This document shows, in pieces, positions 43,977-53,408 of a DNA stretch of 64,000 nucleotides (positions within the stretch are counted from its first letter, which is position 1; every line of letters starts with the position of its first letter). This stretch comes from OLB7 sp966250335. Lineage in GTDB: Bacteria; Bacteroidota; Ignavibacteria; OLB7. Both the position numbers and the translations under genes were made by a program. The notes under the pieces were generated by a model. It had not been told where the DNA came from. It did not search any database and saw only the letters and a program-made list of their open reading frames with translations. The DNA lies in contig CBINGZ010000036.1 in the NCBI GenBank assembly GCA_966250335.1, forward strand, positions 1-64,000, written 5' to 3'.

Positions 43977-46514
43977 ATGCATCCTGATGTTCATCCTGCC
44001 GCGCTTACCGGTTCACGGCTAATCGATCGCTGCGCGATCTTTCGAGGGTCCGGGTCATTATATCTGATTGTTCTATGTCTTGCGGCGCTCCTCGGTTCCG
44101 TGCCGCGGGCGGCGGCGCAGCCCGGTGATCCGGTCGGCTGGAAGTGGCTCGATCCGGGCGTCCGGGTCGGGTTCCCGAGCGACACCCTCATTCCCACGAC
44201 CCTCATCTTCACCGACTCGCTCACCGGCTATATGGGGAGCATGTACAACGGCTCCTTCATGACCACCGACGGCGGCAGAAGCTGGGAGGAAGAACCTGTT
44301 GCGACCCGTCACGATTATATCCGGCTGGACCTCACCTTTCTCTACACCCGCGACGGGCTCTTCTCCACCGACAACGGCGCGACCTGGAATACGGCTGCCG
44401 TTTCCTTCGCCGACGAGTCGGATCAGCAGAGCTTCGTGCACGAGTTCGTGCCGCTCGACAGGAAGCGATTCCTTGCAACCTACACGCATGTGTATGACGA
44501 TCAGGTCGACTCGTTCGTCGTCAGGATAGTGCGCCAGGGAGCAGAGGATTACTTCTCCAAGGTAGGACGCACCACGAGCGCGATGCGCCTTGCCGAATCC
44601 ACGGACGGCGGTGAGACCTGGACCCGGCTCGACTCCCTGGTGGTGCTCGATACCGTCGTCACTTCCGGCGGTCCTCCGTACACCGACACCTATCTGCATC
44701 GCACCACGAAGCTCGGGACGCTCCCGATTCCCGATGGAATGAGCGACGTCCTCTACGAGGGATGGAGCCGTCTTATCCCGACGGGAGACAACACAAGATT
44801 TCTCATCAGCATCAACGCCTCGAATACCGAATACGGCTACTCTTCATTCCTGGTGCGATATAACATCCTTCTCGGAACTCTGCAGCTCCTGCCGAGGCCG
44901 GGGGATGTCTTCGAGTACGAACTGCTCGGCAACGGTTCGATTCTGACGCTGGTGCCGCGGGACACTCCGACGTGGCGCTCCACCGATCTGGGGGAGACAT
45001 GGTTCCCCATTCCCGCCTATCCCAAACCGGACACCTACGGCCTCCGTTTCGTGACGCCGGAGATCGGGATCGGGAGCATGTGGCGCACGACCGACGGTGG
45101 GACCTACTGGAACACATGGGGTTCTCCGATGACCCGACGACATTCCGGGTTCGATAATTCCCAGGGAATCGCCTACGCGCTCGACAGCACTCATCTTTAT
45201 GTCGTTAATAGATATTCTCATGCAAGCCTCTCTCGCGATCTCGGGAAGACATGGGAGCCGTGGCACGCAGGCGGAGCGCCCGATGCGATCGCCGCACAGA
45301 ACGGCAACCTTGTGCTCGCCCGTCCGTACCGTGGGCTCTTCGTCAGCTCGGACGCCGGGCTGACCTGGAGCGATGAAGGGGCGAAGGGAGGGCTCCCGGC
45401 CGATCTCTCCGTGATCCACGCAATGGCGTTCGTCGACACACTCGTCGGCCCGGATCGGATGGCCGGCGTCGCCACCTTCATCGATTCGCTCGGGATTGCT
45501 CATCCCTGGACCATCGCGAGCAGCGACGCCGGAAGAACCTGGTCCGTCGGCTCTCTCTTTCCCATCCTCCAGACTCTCCTTTCCGAGAGCAGTGTCGCCA
45601 GACCTTCGATCAGGTTCGTTCCGAACGCCGATGGGGAGGGGACGATCGGGGTGCTGCAGATACTTTCCAGGCTCTACCTGAGCACCGACGGAGGGGTGAC
45701 CTGGGTCTACAAGCACGTCGGGTTCGAGTATAGCGCCATCGACATCATCGATTCGAAGCGGTGGATCGCAAGCGTTGCCGTCGCCAATCCCGGGGTTCAC
45801 GGCGAGCTCCGCAGGACCATCGACGGCGGCGTCACCTGGGTGACGATGCTGCCGCTGACGGCATACGACCATGAGCAGGCGAAGCATCTCAAGGCGTTCA
45901 ACAGTGATCATTATATCGCATTGATCCCAAACTATCATCGTCCGACCGACTGGCGTGTAACGGTCACGACCGACGGCGGGGCAACCTGGTCGCCGATGGA
46001 GAGCGGAGGCGGGAAGATGACGACGATCGTGCGCTGGATCGACCCGGAACGCGCCTACGGGATCGACAGGGAGGGGCGGATCTACTACTCGAAGGATGGC
46101 GGACTGAGCTTCGACCCGATCTCGTTCGATCCCGGTACGGCGGGGAAGGGGGCGCTCTTCGCGGCCGACGACCGATACCTCTACATGGCGGGGATCGGAA
46201 ATATCGCGGGACGCTGGGAACTCTCCGCGGATGACATATCGGGTGTCGATCTTCCGGTCGCTCTCGACGGCGTGTCGGTTCCCAACTCCCTCATCACCGA
46301 CGGCCGCCTGACCGTCACGACGCCGGAGGAAGGGGATGTCACGATCACGATGTTCGACGGGCTGGGGCGTCCGGTCGCCGGCTCCGCCCGGATCGAGGGG
46401 GGAGGAACGCATCAGGTTCCGATCGATCTCTCATCCCTTCCCTCGGGAAGATATTTCGTTCGCGTTGCGATGAAAGGGGTGAGCCGCACGCTCCCCGTGG
46501 TCGTGATCCGCTGA
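43977..46514 (+). CDS. Secreted BNR-repeat (sialidase/Vps10-like propeller) protein with T9SS domain
   Basis: An 845-residue secreted protein. About eleven BNR/Asp-box motifs are visible, for example TTDGGRSWEEE, STDNGATWNT, STDGGETWTRL, STDLGETWFPI, SSDAGLTWSD, SSDAGRTWSVG, STDGGVTWVYK, TIDGGVTWVTM and TTDGGATWSPM. They imply two stacked beta-propellers of the photosystem-stability-factor/Vps10 type. The sialidase catalytic set was not identified, so enzymatic activity is not claimed. The C-terminus is a sorting-type sandwich (LTVTTPEEGDVTITMF, LPSGRYFVRVAMKG, ending VVVIR). I start at MHPDVHPAALTG, with ggag upstream. An in-frame start nine codons earlier lacks one. Confidence 0.85.
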   Translation: MHPDVHPAALTGSRLIDRCAIFRGSGSLYLIVLCLAALLGSVPRAAAQPGDPVGWKWLDPGVRVGFPSDTLIPTTLIFTDSLTGYMGSMYNGSFMTTDGGRSWEEEPVATRHDYIRLDLTFLYTRDGLFSTDNGATWNTAAVSFADESDQQSFVHEFVPLDRKRFLATYTHVYDDQVDSFVVRIVRQGAEDYFSKVGRTTSAMRLAESTDGGETWTRLDSLVVLDTVVTSGGPPYTDTYLHRTTKLGTLPIPDGMSDVLYEGWSRLIPTGDNTRFLISINASNTEYGYSSFLVRYNILLGTLQLLPRPGDVFEYELLGNGSILTLVPRDTPTWRSTDLGETWFPIPAYPKPDTYGLRFVTPEIGIGSMWRTTDGGTYWNTWGSPMTRRHSGFDNSQGIAYALDSTHLYVVNRYSHASLSRDLGKTWEPWHAGGAPDAIAAQNGNLVLARPYRGLFVSSDAGLTWSDEGAKGGLPADLSVIHAMAFVDTLVGPDRMAGVATFIDSLGIAHPWTIASSDAGRTWSVGSLFPILQTLLSESSVARPSIRFVPNADGEGTIGVLQILSRLYLSTDGGVTWVYKHVGFEYSAIDIIDSKRWIASVAVANPGVHGELRRTIDGGVTWVTMLPLTAYDHEQAKHLKAFNSDHYIALIPNYHRPTDWRVTVTTDGGATWSPMESGGGKMTTIVRWIDPERAYGIDREGRIYYSKDGGLSFDPISFDPGTAGKGALFAADDRYLYMAGIGNIAGRWELSADDISGVDLPVALDGVSVPNSLITDGRLTVTTPEEGDVTITMFDGLGRPVAGSARIEGGGTHQVPIDLSSLPSGRYFVRVAMKGVSRTLPVVVIR

Positions 46515-46553
46515 GCCTGATACGACTCTCTACAGGTCGTCCCGAAACATCGG

Positions 46554-46590
46554 ACGCCCGGTTCCGAACTCGCTCGGCGCCGGGCGTTTT
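46554..46590 (+). terminator. Rho-independent terminator after the BNR-repeat gene
   Basis: Arms acgcccgg and ccgggcgt (8 bp) enclose an 18-base loop, and the right arm runs into tttt. It lies 40 bases after the stop codon and insulates the efflux operon that follows. Confidence 0.75.
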
Positions 46591-46659
46591 CCGTTCCGGT
46601 CCCCGTTCGGCCCCCTTCGGGGCGCGCCGGAAATCCCACAGACCATTACAACTCTTCGG

Positions 46660-46690
46660 TTGCGCAAACGACCCGCCGGGGCTATGTTCG
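46660..46690 (+). promoter_or_regulatory. Bacteroidota-type promoter of the tetR-efflux operon
   Basis: TTG at 46660-46662, exactly 20 bases, then TATGTTCG at 46683-46690 (one base from TAnnTTTG). The predicted start of transcription is near 46695-46697, just before an inverted repeat. Confidence 0.6.
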
Positions 46691-46704
46691 TACCCGCTGG
46701 TCTA

Positions 46705-46726
46705 AAGGTGACCGGCGAGTCACTTT
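46705..46726. promoter_or_regulatory. Inverted repeat, candidate TetR operator
   Basis: aaggtgac-cggcga-gtcacttt has 8-base arms with one mismatch. It lies about ten bases after the predicted transcription start and 33 bases before the chosen GTG start of the regulator gene. That is the expected place for a TetR-family repressor to block its own promoter. Confidence 0.55.
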
Positions 46727-46758
46727 CTGAATTATCAGTTCATAACACGTACGGCACA

Positions 46759-47454
46759 GTGGCGGATATAGAAACAACTCAGCGAATTTCCCGTCGTGAG
46801 CGCGAGAGACTGACCCGGCGCCAGGACATCATCGACGCTGCCCGCACCGTTTTCGCCCGCAAGGGCTTCGGGGAGGCGAAGCTGGAGGATGTCGCCGAGC
46901 TGGCCGAGTTCGGCAAGGGAACGCTGTACAACTACTTCACCAACAAGGAGGCGCTCTTCAGGGGAGTCCTCGAGGACTCCTTCGAGCGGGTCTGGAATAT
47001 CGCCGAGGAGGCTCTCCGGTCGGAGGAGCCTTTCACCGGCAAGGTCGAGAGCTTCGTTCGCGGCGAGCTCGGCTACTTCTTCAAGAGTCCGGAAAGCCTC
47101 TACCTGATGATGCGGGAGTCGCATCACCTGCGTGAGGGGAACCCGATGATGCAGATGATGCCGCAGCTTCTGACGCTCCTCAGCGAGTCGATCGCTCTTG
47201 AACAGGAACGGAAGACGATCATCACCGACACCGAGCCGGTGCATCTTGCGACGATCCTTATCAATCTCCTCTTCGGTCAGTTCACCAGTCGGGTGTTCCG
47301 GGCGATGTGCGTCGTGAAACCGGGCGTTTCGGCCGGACTCGACCAGGGGGTCGCCGAGTTCTTCAAGGCGAGGAGCGAGACGGAGATCGACGAGGAGATC
47401 GCCTCGGCCACCAGGCTGATCGTCACAGTCTACTTCAGTGGAATCACCCGATAA
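46759..47454 (+). CDS. TetR/AcrR-family transcriptional repressor of the efflux operon
   Basis: A 231-residue regulator with the TetR N-terminal helix-turn-helix (RRQDIIDAARTVFARKGFGE, then LAEFGKGTLYNYFTNKEALF) and a helical ligand-binding C-terminal part. I choose the GTG at 46759 (VADIETTQRISRRERERL) because TetR proteins begin 15-25 residues before this helix, and because the promoter and operator candidates would otherwise lie inside the gene. An in-frame ATG at 46684 is the alternative. It is the first gene of the tolC-MFP-RND operon and probably represses it until a toxic ligand binds. Confidence 0.88.
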   Translation: MADIETTQRISRRERERLTRRQDIIDAARTVFARKGFGEAKLEDVAELAEFGKGTLYNYFTNKEALFRGVLEDSFERVWNIAEEALRSEEPFTGKVESFVRGELGYFFKSPESLYLMMRESHHLREGNPMMQMMPQLLTLLSESIALEQERKTIITDTEPVHLATILINLLFGQFTSRVFRAMCVVKPGVSAGLDQGVAEFFKARSETEIDEEIASATRLIVTVYFSGITR

Positions 47455-47538
47455 TCCACCTCACCCACAGGGTCCGGAGAGACGGATTCACCAGGCAACA
47501 CGATGCACACGAACAGAGAACCCAGGAGAGTTTCGATC

Positions 47539-48903
47539 ATGAGAAGGCTGAGCGCGCTTGTCTGCGCGATTGCGGCGACCACCACGGTCGCCGTGGCCCA
47601 GGAGACGATGAGCCTTACGCTGGAGCAGGCCGTCGCCATAGCGATGGAACGGAATCAGGAGCTGGAGAGGGCCCGGCTGGATATTCAGAAGGCGGACGCG
47701 CAGGTCGACAACGCCATGGCCGGCGCCTACCCTTCGCTCAACTTCAACACGCGATATACCTACAACATCCAGCGTCCCGTCCTCTACGTGCCGCTCGGTG
47801 AGGGAGGGGCGATCAAGGCTGTCGAGTTCGGCGAGAAGCAGGCGCTGGCCGCCGATCTGACCCTGAACCAGACCGTCTTCAACAGCGCGGTCTTCAACGG
47901 AATCGGCACCGCCGAGACCTACGCGAAGGTCTCCCGCCAGCAGCTCCGCACCAGGACGTCGGAGACCGTCCTGACGGTCAAGCGCGCCTACTACGGCGCC
48001 GTGCTCGCCAAGCAGTATCTGCAGGTGAGCGAGACGCTGCTGAACAACGCCGAGGAGACCTACAAGAACGCCCAGACGCTCTACAAGGCGGGGCTCCGCG
48101 CCGAGTTCGACGCGATCCGCGCCGAGGTTCAGGTCGCCAACCAGAAGCCGGCCGTGGTGCAGGCGCGCGACAGCTACGCCCAGGCGCTGGAGGGGCTCCG
48201 GCTGGTGCTCGGCCTGCCGCACGATCAGGATGTGGAGATCGCCGAGACGCTGATCCGCCCCGCCTCGCTGGCGAAGGTGGAGCCGGAGGTCGATGAGGCG
48301 ATGAAGGTGCTGGAGGAGTACAACCCGCAGATCAGGAGCCTTACCCTGGCCGACGAGGTGAACGACCAGTTGATCGAGATCAACAGGTCCGATTATCTCC
48401 CGACCCTCTCCCTCTTCGGCGCGTACCAGTACTCGGCCCAGTCCGCCGACCTCGGCAAGATGCAGTTCCAGCCCAGCTCCTATCTCGGCCTCAATCTGAG
48501 CCTGAACATCCTCAACGGCGGCCGCACGAAGGCGCAGGTGGAGCAGGCGATGGTGGAGAAGGAGCAGTCGCGGCTGCAGCTCGACCAGGCGACCAACGGG
48601 CTGAAGACGCAGCTTGAAAACGTCCTCCGGAAGATCGACTACGCCCGCAAGAGGATCGAATCGAGCGAGCATACGATCGCCCAGGCGGACAAGGGATACA
48701 AGATCGCGACCGCCACCTACAAGGCGGGAACCGGCACGCAGCTTCAGATCAACGATGCCGATCTGGCGCTGGCGCAGTCGCGGTGGAATCAGCTCACGGC
48801 CGTCTACGACTACCATGTCTCGATCGCCGAGCTGGAACAACTCCTCGGAGAACGATATCAGCTCACCGACGACGGCGGCAACGTCCGCTACAGCCAGAAG
48901 TGA
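47539..48903 (+). CDS. TolC-family outer-membrane efflux channel
   Basis: A 454-residue outer-membrane factor with a signal peptide (LSALVCAIAATTTVAVAQ) and two homologous halves of long coiled-coil helices joined by barrel strands. The usual opening LTLEQAVAIAMERNQELERA is present, and the second half contains SDYLPTLSLFGAYQY with LNLSLNILNGGRTKAQVEQA. Three copies form the trimeric exit duct for the RND pump encoded downstream. I start at MRRLSALVC, which has aggaga nine bases upstream. An in-frame ATG at 47503 lacks one. Confidence 0.93.
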   Translation: MRRLSALVCAIAATTTVAVAQETMSLTLEQAVAIAMERNQELERARLDIQKADAQVDNAMAGAYPSLNFNTRYTYNIQRPVLYVPLGEGGAIKAVEFGEKQALAADLTLNQTVFNSAVFNGIGTAETYAKVSRQQLRTRTSETVLTVKRAYYGAVLAKQYLQVSETLLNNAEETYKNAQTLYKAGLRAEFDAIRAEVQVANQKPAVVQARDSYAQALEGLRLVLGLPHDQDVEIAETLIRPASLAKVEPEVDEAMKVLEEYNPQIRSLTLADEVNDQLIEINRSDYLPTLSLFGAYQYSAQSADLGKMQFQPSSYLGLNLSLNILNGGRTKAQVEQAMVEKEQSRLQLDQATNGLKTQLENVLRKIDYARKRIESSEHTIAQADKGYKIATATYKAGTGTQLQINDADLALAQSRWNQLTAVYDYHVSIAELEQLLGERYQLTDDGGNVRYSQK

Positions 48904-48982
48904 CGCACGGGCCCAACGGCATCATCGACATAACCCATTGGCAACAACAGGAAGATCCATCGCAGAGGAGTAACGACCGATC

Positions 48983-50044
48983 ATGAAGAAGATCCTGAAG
49001 AGAACAGCACTCGTAGTCTTGATAGTGATAACCGCAGGCGGTATGGCCTTAGTGCTGAACCACAACAAGGCGAAGAGCGAGGCGAAGGCGAAGAGTGTCG
49101 CCGTCCGTCCCTTCGCCGTCTCCACGGCGACCGTCGGGACGCAGGAGATCTCCGAAAAGCTCTCGCTGGTCGGAACGATCATCGCCAGCCGTGAAGTGGC
49201 GGTCGCCTCGGAGACCGCCGGGAAGATCCTTTCAGCCTCGATCGACGTCGGCGACTACAAGTCGGCCGGAACGGTCCTGCTGAAGGTCGACGACGAGCTG
49301 AGGCAGAACGCCGTCACCATCGCCGAGGTCAACTACGAGAAGGCTCAGCGCGATCTGGAGCGGCTGGAGATGGCGCAGACGGAGAACGCGATCCCCGATC
49401 AGCATATCGACAACGCGCGTCACGCCGTCAAGTCGGCCGAGTCGAACCTGGTGACCGTGCGCCGTCAGTTGAAGGATACCCGTATCGTGAGCCCGATCTC
49501 CGGCAGCGTCGTGGCGAAGTTCGTCGAGGTGGGAGGGATGGTGCAGCCCGGCATGGTGATCGCCACGCTGGTCGACATCTCCAGCCTGAAGGTGAAGCTT
49601 AATGTAGCGGAGAGCGATGTGTTCAGGCTGAGGACGGGAGACCCCGTCAGCGTCACGACCGATGTCTATCCCGGCGTCACGTTCTCCGGACGGATCACCT
49701 CGATCAGCGCCAAGGGGGATGAGGCTCACACCTACCCGGTGGAGGTCACGATCCCGAACACGCACGAGCACCCGCTGAAGGCGGGGATGTTCGGCCGCGT
49801 CTCGTTCGACGGACTCGGCACCCGCATGGCGACGATGATACCTCGCGCCGCGATTGTCGGCAGCGTCAAGCAGCCGCAGGTCTATGTCGTGAACAAGGGG
49901 ATGGCCCTGATTCGCGACATCATGACCGGTGTGGAGCGCGGGACCGACATCGAGGTGCTCAGGGGATTGAAGGAGGGGGACAAGGTCATCGTCAGCGGAC
50001 AGAACAACCTGCGCGACAGCATGAACGTCGAGGTGATCAAGTAA
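48983..50044 (+). CDS. RND-efflux periplasmic adaptor (membrane fusion protein)
   Basis: A 353-residue AcrA/HlyD-type adaptor. It has an N-terminal membrane anchor (TALVVLIVITAGGMALVL), a first lipoyl half with EVAVASETAGKI, a coiled-coil hairpin (ITIAEVNYEKAQRDLERLEM region), a second lipoyl half (RIVSPISGSVVAKFVEVGGM), a beta-barrel domain (VKLNVAESDVFRLRTGDPV) and a membrane-proximal domain ending GLKEGDKVIVSGQNNLRDSM. It bridges the TolC-like channel and the inner-membrane pump. Confidence 0.94.
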   Translation: MKKILKRTALVVLIVITAGGMALVLNHNKAKSEAKAKSVAVRPFAVSTATVGTQEISEKLSLVGTIIASREVAVASETAGKILSASIDVGDYKSAGTVLLKVDDELRQNAVTIAEVNYEKAQRDLERLEMAQTENAIPDQHIDNARHAVKSAESNLVTVRRQLKDTRIVSPISGSVVAKFVEVGGMVQPGMVIATLVDISSLKVKLNVAESDVFRLRTGDPVSVTTDVYPGVTFSGRITSISAKGDEAHTYPVEVTIPNTHEHPLKAGMFGRVSFDGLGTRMATMIPRAAIVGSVKQPQVYVVNKGMALIRDIMTGVERGTDIEVLRGLKEGDKVIVSGQNNLRDSMNVEVIK

Positions 50045-50090
50045 GCGAACCTACGGTTTCGACACCATCAAGAAGGGTAGAGAGAGAACA

Positions 50091-53000
50091 ATGACACTGA
50101 CAGAATTATCGATAAAGCGACCGACCTTCGTGGTCGTGATCTTCACGGTCCTGGGTGTTCTCGGTCTGTTGAGCTTCATGCAGCTCAAGTACGAGCTGCT
50201 GCCGAAGATGTCCAACCCGATTATCACCGTCACCACAGTCTATCCAGGCGCTTCACCGAGCGAGGTGGAGACTTCAGTGAGTAAGGTGATTGAGGACGCG
50301 GTCTCCGGACTGGATAAGGTCAACACGGTCCGTACCACCTCACAGGAGGGGGTATCGTTCGTGATGATTGAGTTTACGCAGGCGGCCAAAGTGGACTTTG
50401 CCCTACAGGACGCGCAGCGGAAGGTTAACGAAGTTGCGAGTCGGTTCCCGGAAGGGGTTAAGACACCGACCCTTACTAAGCTTGCGCTCGATGAAATCCC
50501 CATCCTCCGCATCGGCATTACCAGCTCGCTGCCGGAGAAGGAGTTGTACCAGGTCCTGAAGGATCGTGTGAAGCCGAGGATCGCCAAGATTGGCGGCGTT
50601 GGGGTGGTGTCGCTGGTGGGCGGCACGGAGCGAGAGATCCGTGTGAACGTCGACGCTGAAAAGCTCCGCACTTATGGCCTCTCAATTCTCCAGGTATCCA
50701 CAGCGATCAAGACGGCGAACCTCGACTTCCCCACTGGGAAGATCGACGACCGCGATGGACAGTACGTCGTCCGTGTTGCCGGGAAGTTCGGATCAATCGA
50801 GGAGCTTCGTGGACTGATCGTAGGACGATCCAGACAGGGAGGAGAGATCAGGTTGACCGATGTGGCTGAAGTGATCGATGGAGAGAAAGAGCCGACTACC
50901 ATAAGCCGTGTCGATGGTACTACGGCGGTCACGATGCTTATTCAGAAGCAGTCGGACGCGAATGCTGTGGAAGTTAGTCGCATGGTACGCGGTGAATTGG
51001 CGCAGATCGAGAAAGATATGGCCGACACCAAGATCAAGCTCGACGTCGCTCAGGACACCTCCATTTTCACGATCGATGCGGCCGATGCAGTTCAGTTCGA
51101 TCTGTTGCTGGCTGTCGTGCTGGTGGCCGTGGTTATGCTCCTCTTCCTGCACAGCTTGCGGAATTCTGTAATTGTCATGATCGCCATCCCCGCATCGCTC
51201 ATCTCCACATTTATCGTGATGTGGGCGTTCGGGTTCACTCTGAACCTGATGACCCTCCTGGCGCTCTCGCTGGTGGTTGGTATCCTGGTCGACGACTCGA
51301 TCGTCGTTCTGGAGAATATCTACCGGCATCTGGAGATGGGGAGCGAGAAGAAGAAGGCGTCGCTCGATGGACGTAACGAGATCGGTTTCACCGCTCTCTC
51401 GATCACCCTTGTGGACGTCGTCGTCTTCCTTCCGCTGGCGCTCGTCTCCGGTCTGATCGGCAACATCCTTCGCGAGTTCTCGATCGTGGTCGTTACCTCC
51501 ACGCTCCTGAGCCTCTTCGTCTCGTTCACGATCACGCCGGTGCTCGCCTCGCGTATCAGCAAGGTGCAGCATCTCAGCAACAGGTCGATCATGGGACGGT
51601 TCGGCCTCTGGTTCGAGCGGCAGTACGACAGGCTCACGGAATCGTACATCGGCGTGCTCGACTGGACGGTGCGGCGCTGGACACACGGACTCGTCGTCGG
51701 GTTCCTGGCGTTCGTGATGTTCATCGGCTCGTTCATGCTTGTCGGAATGGGATATGTCGGCGGCGAGTTCATCACGCAGTCGGACCGCGGCGAGTTCACC
51801 GTCTCGCTGGAACTGACGCCGGGTTCGACCCTGGAGAACACGAACCATGTCACGGCTCAGGTGGAGCGCTATGTGCTCCAGATGCCTGAGGTGAAGAAAA
51901 CGGCGGTGAACGTCGGTGTTTCCAGCGAAGGTCTCTTCGGGCAGAGCTCCAACAATTCGTCGGAGGTGACGATCACGCTCGTTCCGAAGGAGGAGCGGAC
52001 GAAGTCGACCGACGATATCAGCGAGGAGATCAAGGCGTATGCGATGAGCATCCCCGGCGTCAAGGCGCGCGCCAATCCGATCGGCATCTTCGGCACGGCG
52101 AACCAGACGCCGATCCAGATGATCGTCTCCGGAACGAACGACGCCGACATCCGTGTCGCCGCCGGTCAGGTGGCGGAGATCCTGCGCAGCATCCCCGGCA
52201 CGGCCGACGTGCGACTCTCCTCGGAGGAGGGGAAGCCCGAGACCCGCGTTGAGATCGATCGTGTGCGGATGGCATCGCTCGGCCTGACCGTGGCCGATGT
52301 CGGCGCAACGCTCCGCGTGGCGCTGAACGGCGACGACGAGGCGAAATATCGTGATGGAGCGAACGAGTACGACATCCGCGTGATGATGGACGAGTTCGAC
52401 CGTGACCGCACGGCCGATGTTGAGACCCTGGTCTTCATGAACAGGAAGGGGGAGCAGATCCAGCTCAACCAGTTCGCCGAGGTGACGCAGGCCGCCGGCC
52501 CCACGAAGCTCCAGCGGAAGGATCGCAATCCGTCGGTCCAGGTCTTCTCGCAGGTCTTCGGTCGTCCCTCCGGCGACATCTTTGCCGACTTCCAGAAGAA
52601 GATGGCGCAGGTGAAGCTCCCGGCCGGCGTGACGGTCGGTCAGGACGGCGACATCAAGAATCAGATGGAGGCGATGCAGAGCATGTTCCTTGCGCTCATG
52701 GTCGGCATCCTCTTCGTCTACCTGATCATGGTGGCGCTCTACAACTCCTATCTCTATCCGCTGGTGGTGCTCTTCTCGATCCCGCTGGCGATGATCGGAG
52801 CCCTGCTGGCGCTCGGCCTCTCGGCGAGCACGCTCAACATCTTCTCCGGCCTCGGCATGATCATGCTGATGGGTCTTGTCGCCAAGAACGCCATCCTGCT
52901 GGTCGACTTCGCCAACCGCGAACGTGAGGAGGGGAAGAGCATCAAGGAGGCGCTGCTGGCGGCGGGCCGCGAGCGTCTCCGTCCGATTCTGATGACGACG

Positions 53001-53276
53001 CTGACGATGATCTTCGGTATGCTCCCGATCGCTCTTTCGAAGAGCGCGGGCGCCGAGTGGAAGGCGGGTCTCGCCTGGGCTCTGGTCGGCGGTCTCACCA
53101 GCTCGATGCTGCTGACCCTGGTCGTGGTGCCTGTCGTCTACATGACGTTCGCCTCGGTCCAGGAGCGGCTGCGCGCCGCAAGTGCCCGCAGGAAGGCGAA
53201 GAGGGCCGCCGCGAAGGGAGAGAGCACGAAGCATGGGGTCGACGAAGAGATCAAGCCGGCGCTCGACGTTGCGTGA
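50091..53276 (+). CDS. RND-family inner-membrane efflux pump (AcrB/MexB class)
   Basis: A 1061-residue pump with twelve expected membrane helices: one at the N-terminus, two large periplasmic loops and two groups of helices. The proton-relay region reads VVGILVDDSIVVLENIYRHL in helix 4, with two Asp as in drug-exporting (HAE) RND pumps rather than metal pumps. GLVAKNAILLVDFANREREE appears in the second half. It probably exports drugs, solvents or lipids. Codon use differs along the gene: the first 1.1 kb uses A/T-ending codons (CTT, ACT, GTT, GAA, AGT, TCA) far more than the rest. The strong terminator at 53318 ends the operon. Confidence 0.94.
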   Translation: MTLTELSIKRPTFVVVIFTVLGVLGLLSFMQLKYELLPKMSNPIITVTTVYPGASPSEVETSVSKVIEDAVSGLDKVNTVRTTSQEGVSFVMIEFTQAAKVDFALQDAQRKVNEVASRFPEGVKTPTLTKLALDEIPILRIGITSSLPEKELYQVLKDRVKPRIAKIGGVGVVSLVGGTEREIRVNVDAEKLRTYGLSILQVSTAIKTANLDFPTGKIDDRDGQYVVRVAGKFGSIEELRGLIVGRSRQGGEIRLTDVAEVIDGEKEPTTISRVDGTTAVTMLIQKQSDANAVEVSRMVRGELAQIEKDMADTKIKLDVAQDTSIFTIDAADAVQFDLLLAVVLVAVVMLLFLHSLRNSVIVMIAIPASLISTFIVMWAFGFTLNLMTLLALSLVVGILVDDSIVVLENIYRHLEMGSEKKKASLDGRNEIGFTALSITLVDVVVFLPLALVSGLIGNILREFSIVVVTSTLLSLFVSFTITPVLASRISKVQHLSNRSIMGRFGLWFERQYDRLTESYIGVLDWTVRRWTHGLVVGFLAFVMFIGSFMLVGMGYVGGEFITQSDRGEFTVSLELTPGSTLENTNHVTAQVERYVLQMPEVKKTAVNVGVSSEGLFGQSSNNSSEVTITLVPKEERTKSTDDISEEIKAYAMSIPGVKARANPIGIFGTANQTPIQMIVSGTNDADIRVAAGQVAEILRSIPGTADVRLSSEEGKPETRVEIDRVRMASLGLTVADVGATLRVALNGDDEAKYRDGANEYDIRVMMDEFDRDRTADVETLVFMNRKGEQIQLNQFAEVTQAAGPTKLQRKDRNPSVQVFSQVFGRPSGDIFADFQKKMAQVKLPAGVTVGQDGDIKNQMEAMQSMFLALMVGILFVYLIMVALYNSYLYPLVVLFSIPLAMIGALLALGLSASTLNIFSGLGMIMLMGLVAKNAILLVDFANREREEGKSIKEALLAAGRERLRPILMTTLTMIFGMLPIALSKSAGAEWKAGLAWALVGGLTSSMLLTLVVVPVVYMTFASVQERLRAASARRKAKRAAAKGESTKHGVDEEIKPALDVA

Positions 53277-53317
53277 ACAGGTGATGTAAACAACCTCGGA
53301 TGAGGATGTTCATAGGG

Positions 53318-53353
53318 AATGCCGCGGATGCGAAAGCCTCCGCGGCATTTTTT
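53318..53353 (+). terminator. Rho-independent terminator of the efflux operon
   Basis: Perfect 11-bp arms (aatgccgcgga and tccgcggcatt) around a 10-base loop run into a six-T tract. It lies 41 bases after the pump stop codon and also faces the convergent hydroxylase gene. Confidence 0.9.
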
Positions 53354-53408
53354 CATGAAGTAGTCTATTCCGATAGAACAGCTCCGGCCCGCGGGGCCGC
53401 GCTTCGCA

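Noticed and set aside
43977..46514. Active sialidase
   Set aside because: Asp-box motifs alone do not show sialidase activity; the Arg triad and catalytic Asp/Tyr/Glu were not identified.
50793..53234. 813-codon open frame on the minus strand
   Set aside because: It is the mirror of the RND pump gene; the product is a His/Asp/Arg-rich sequence without domains, as expected from the complement of GC-rich coding DNA.
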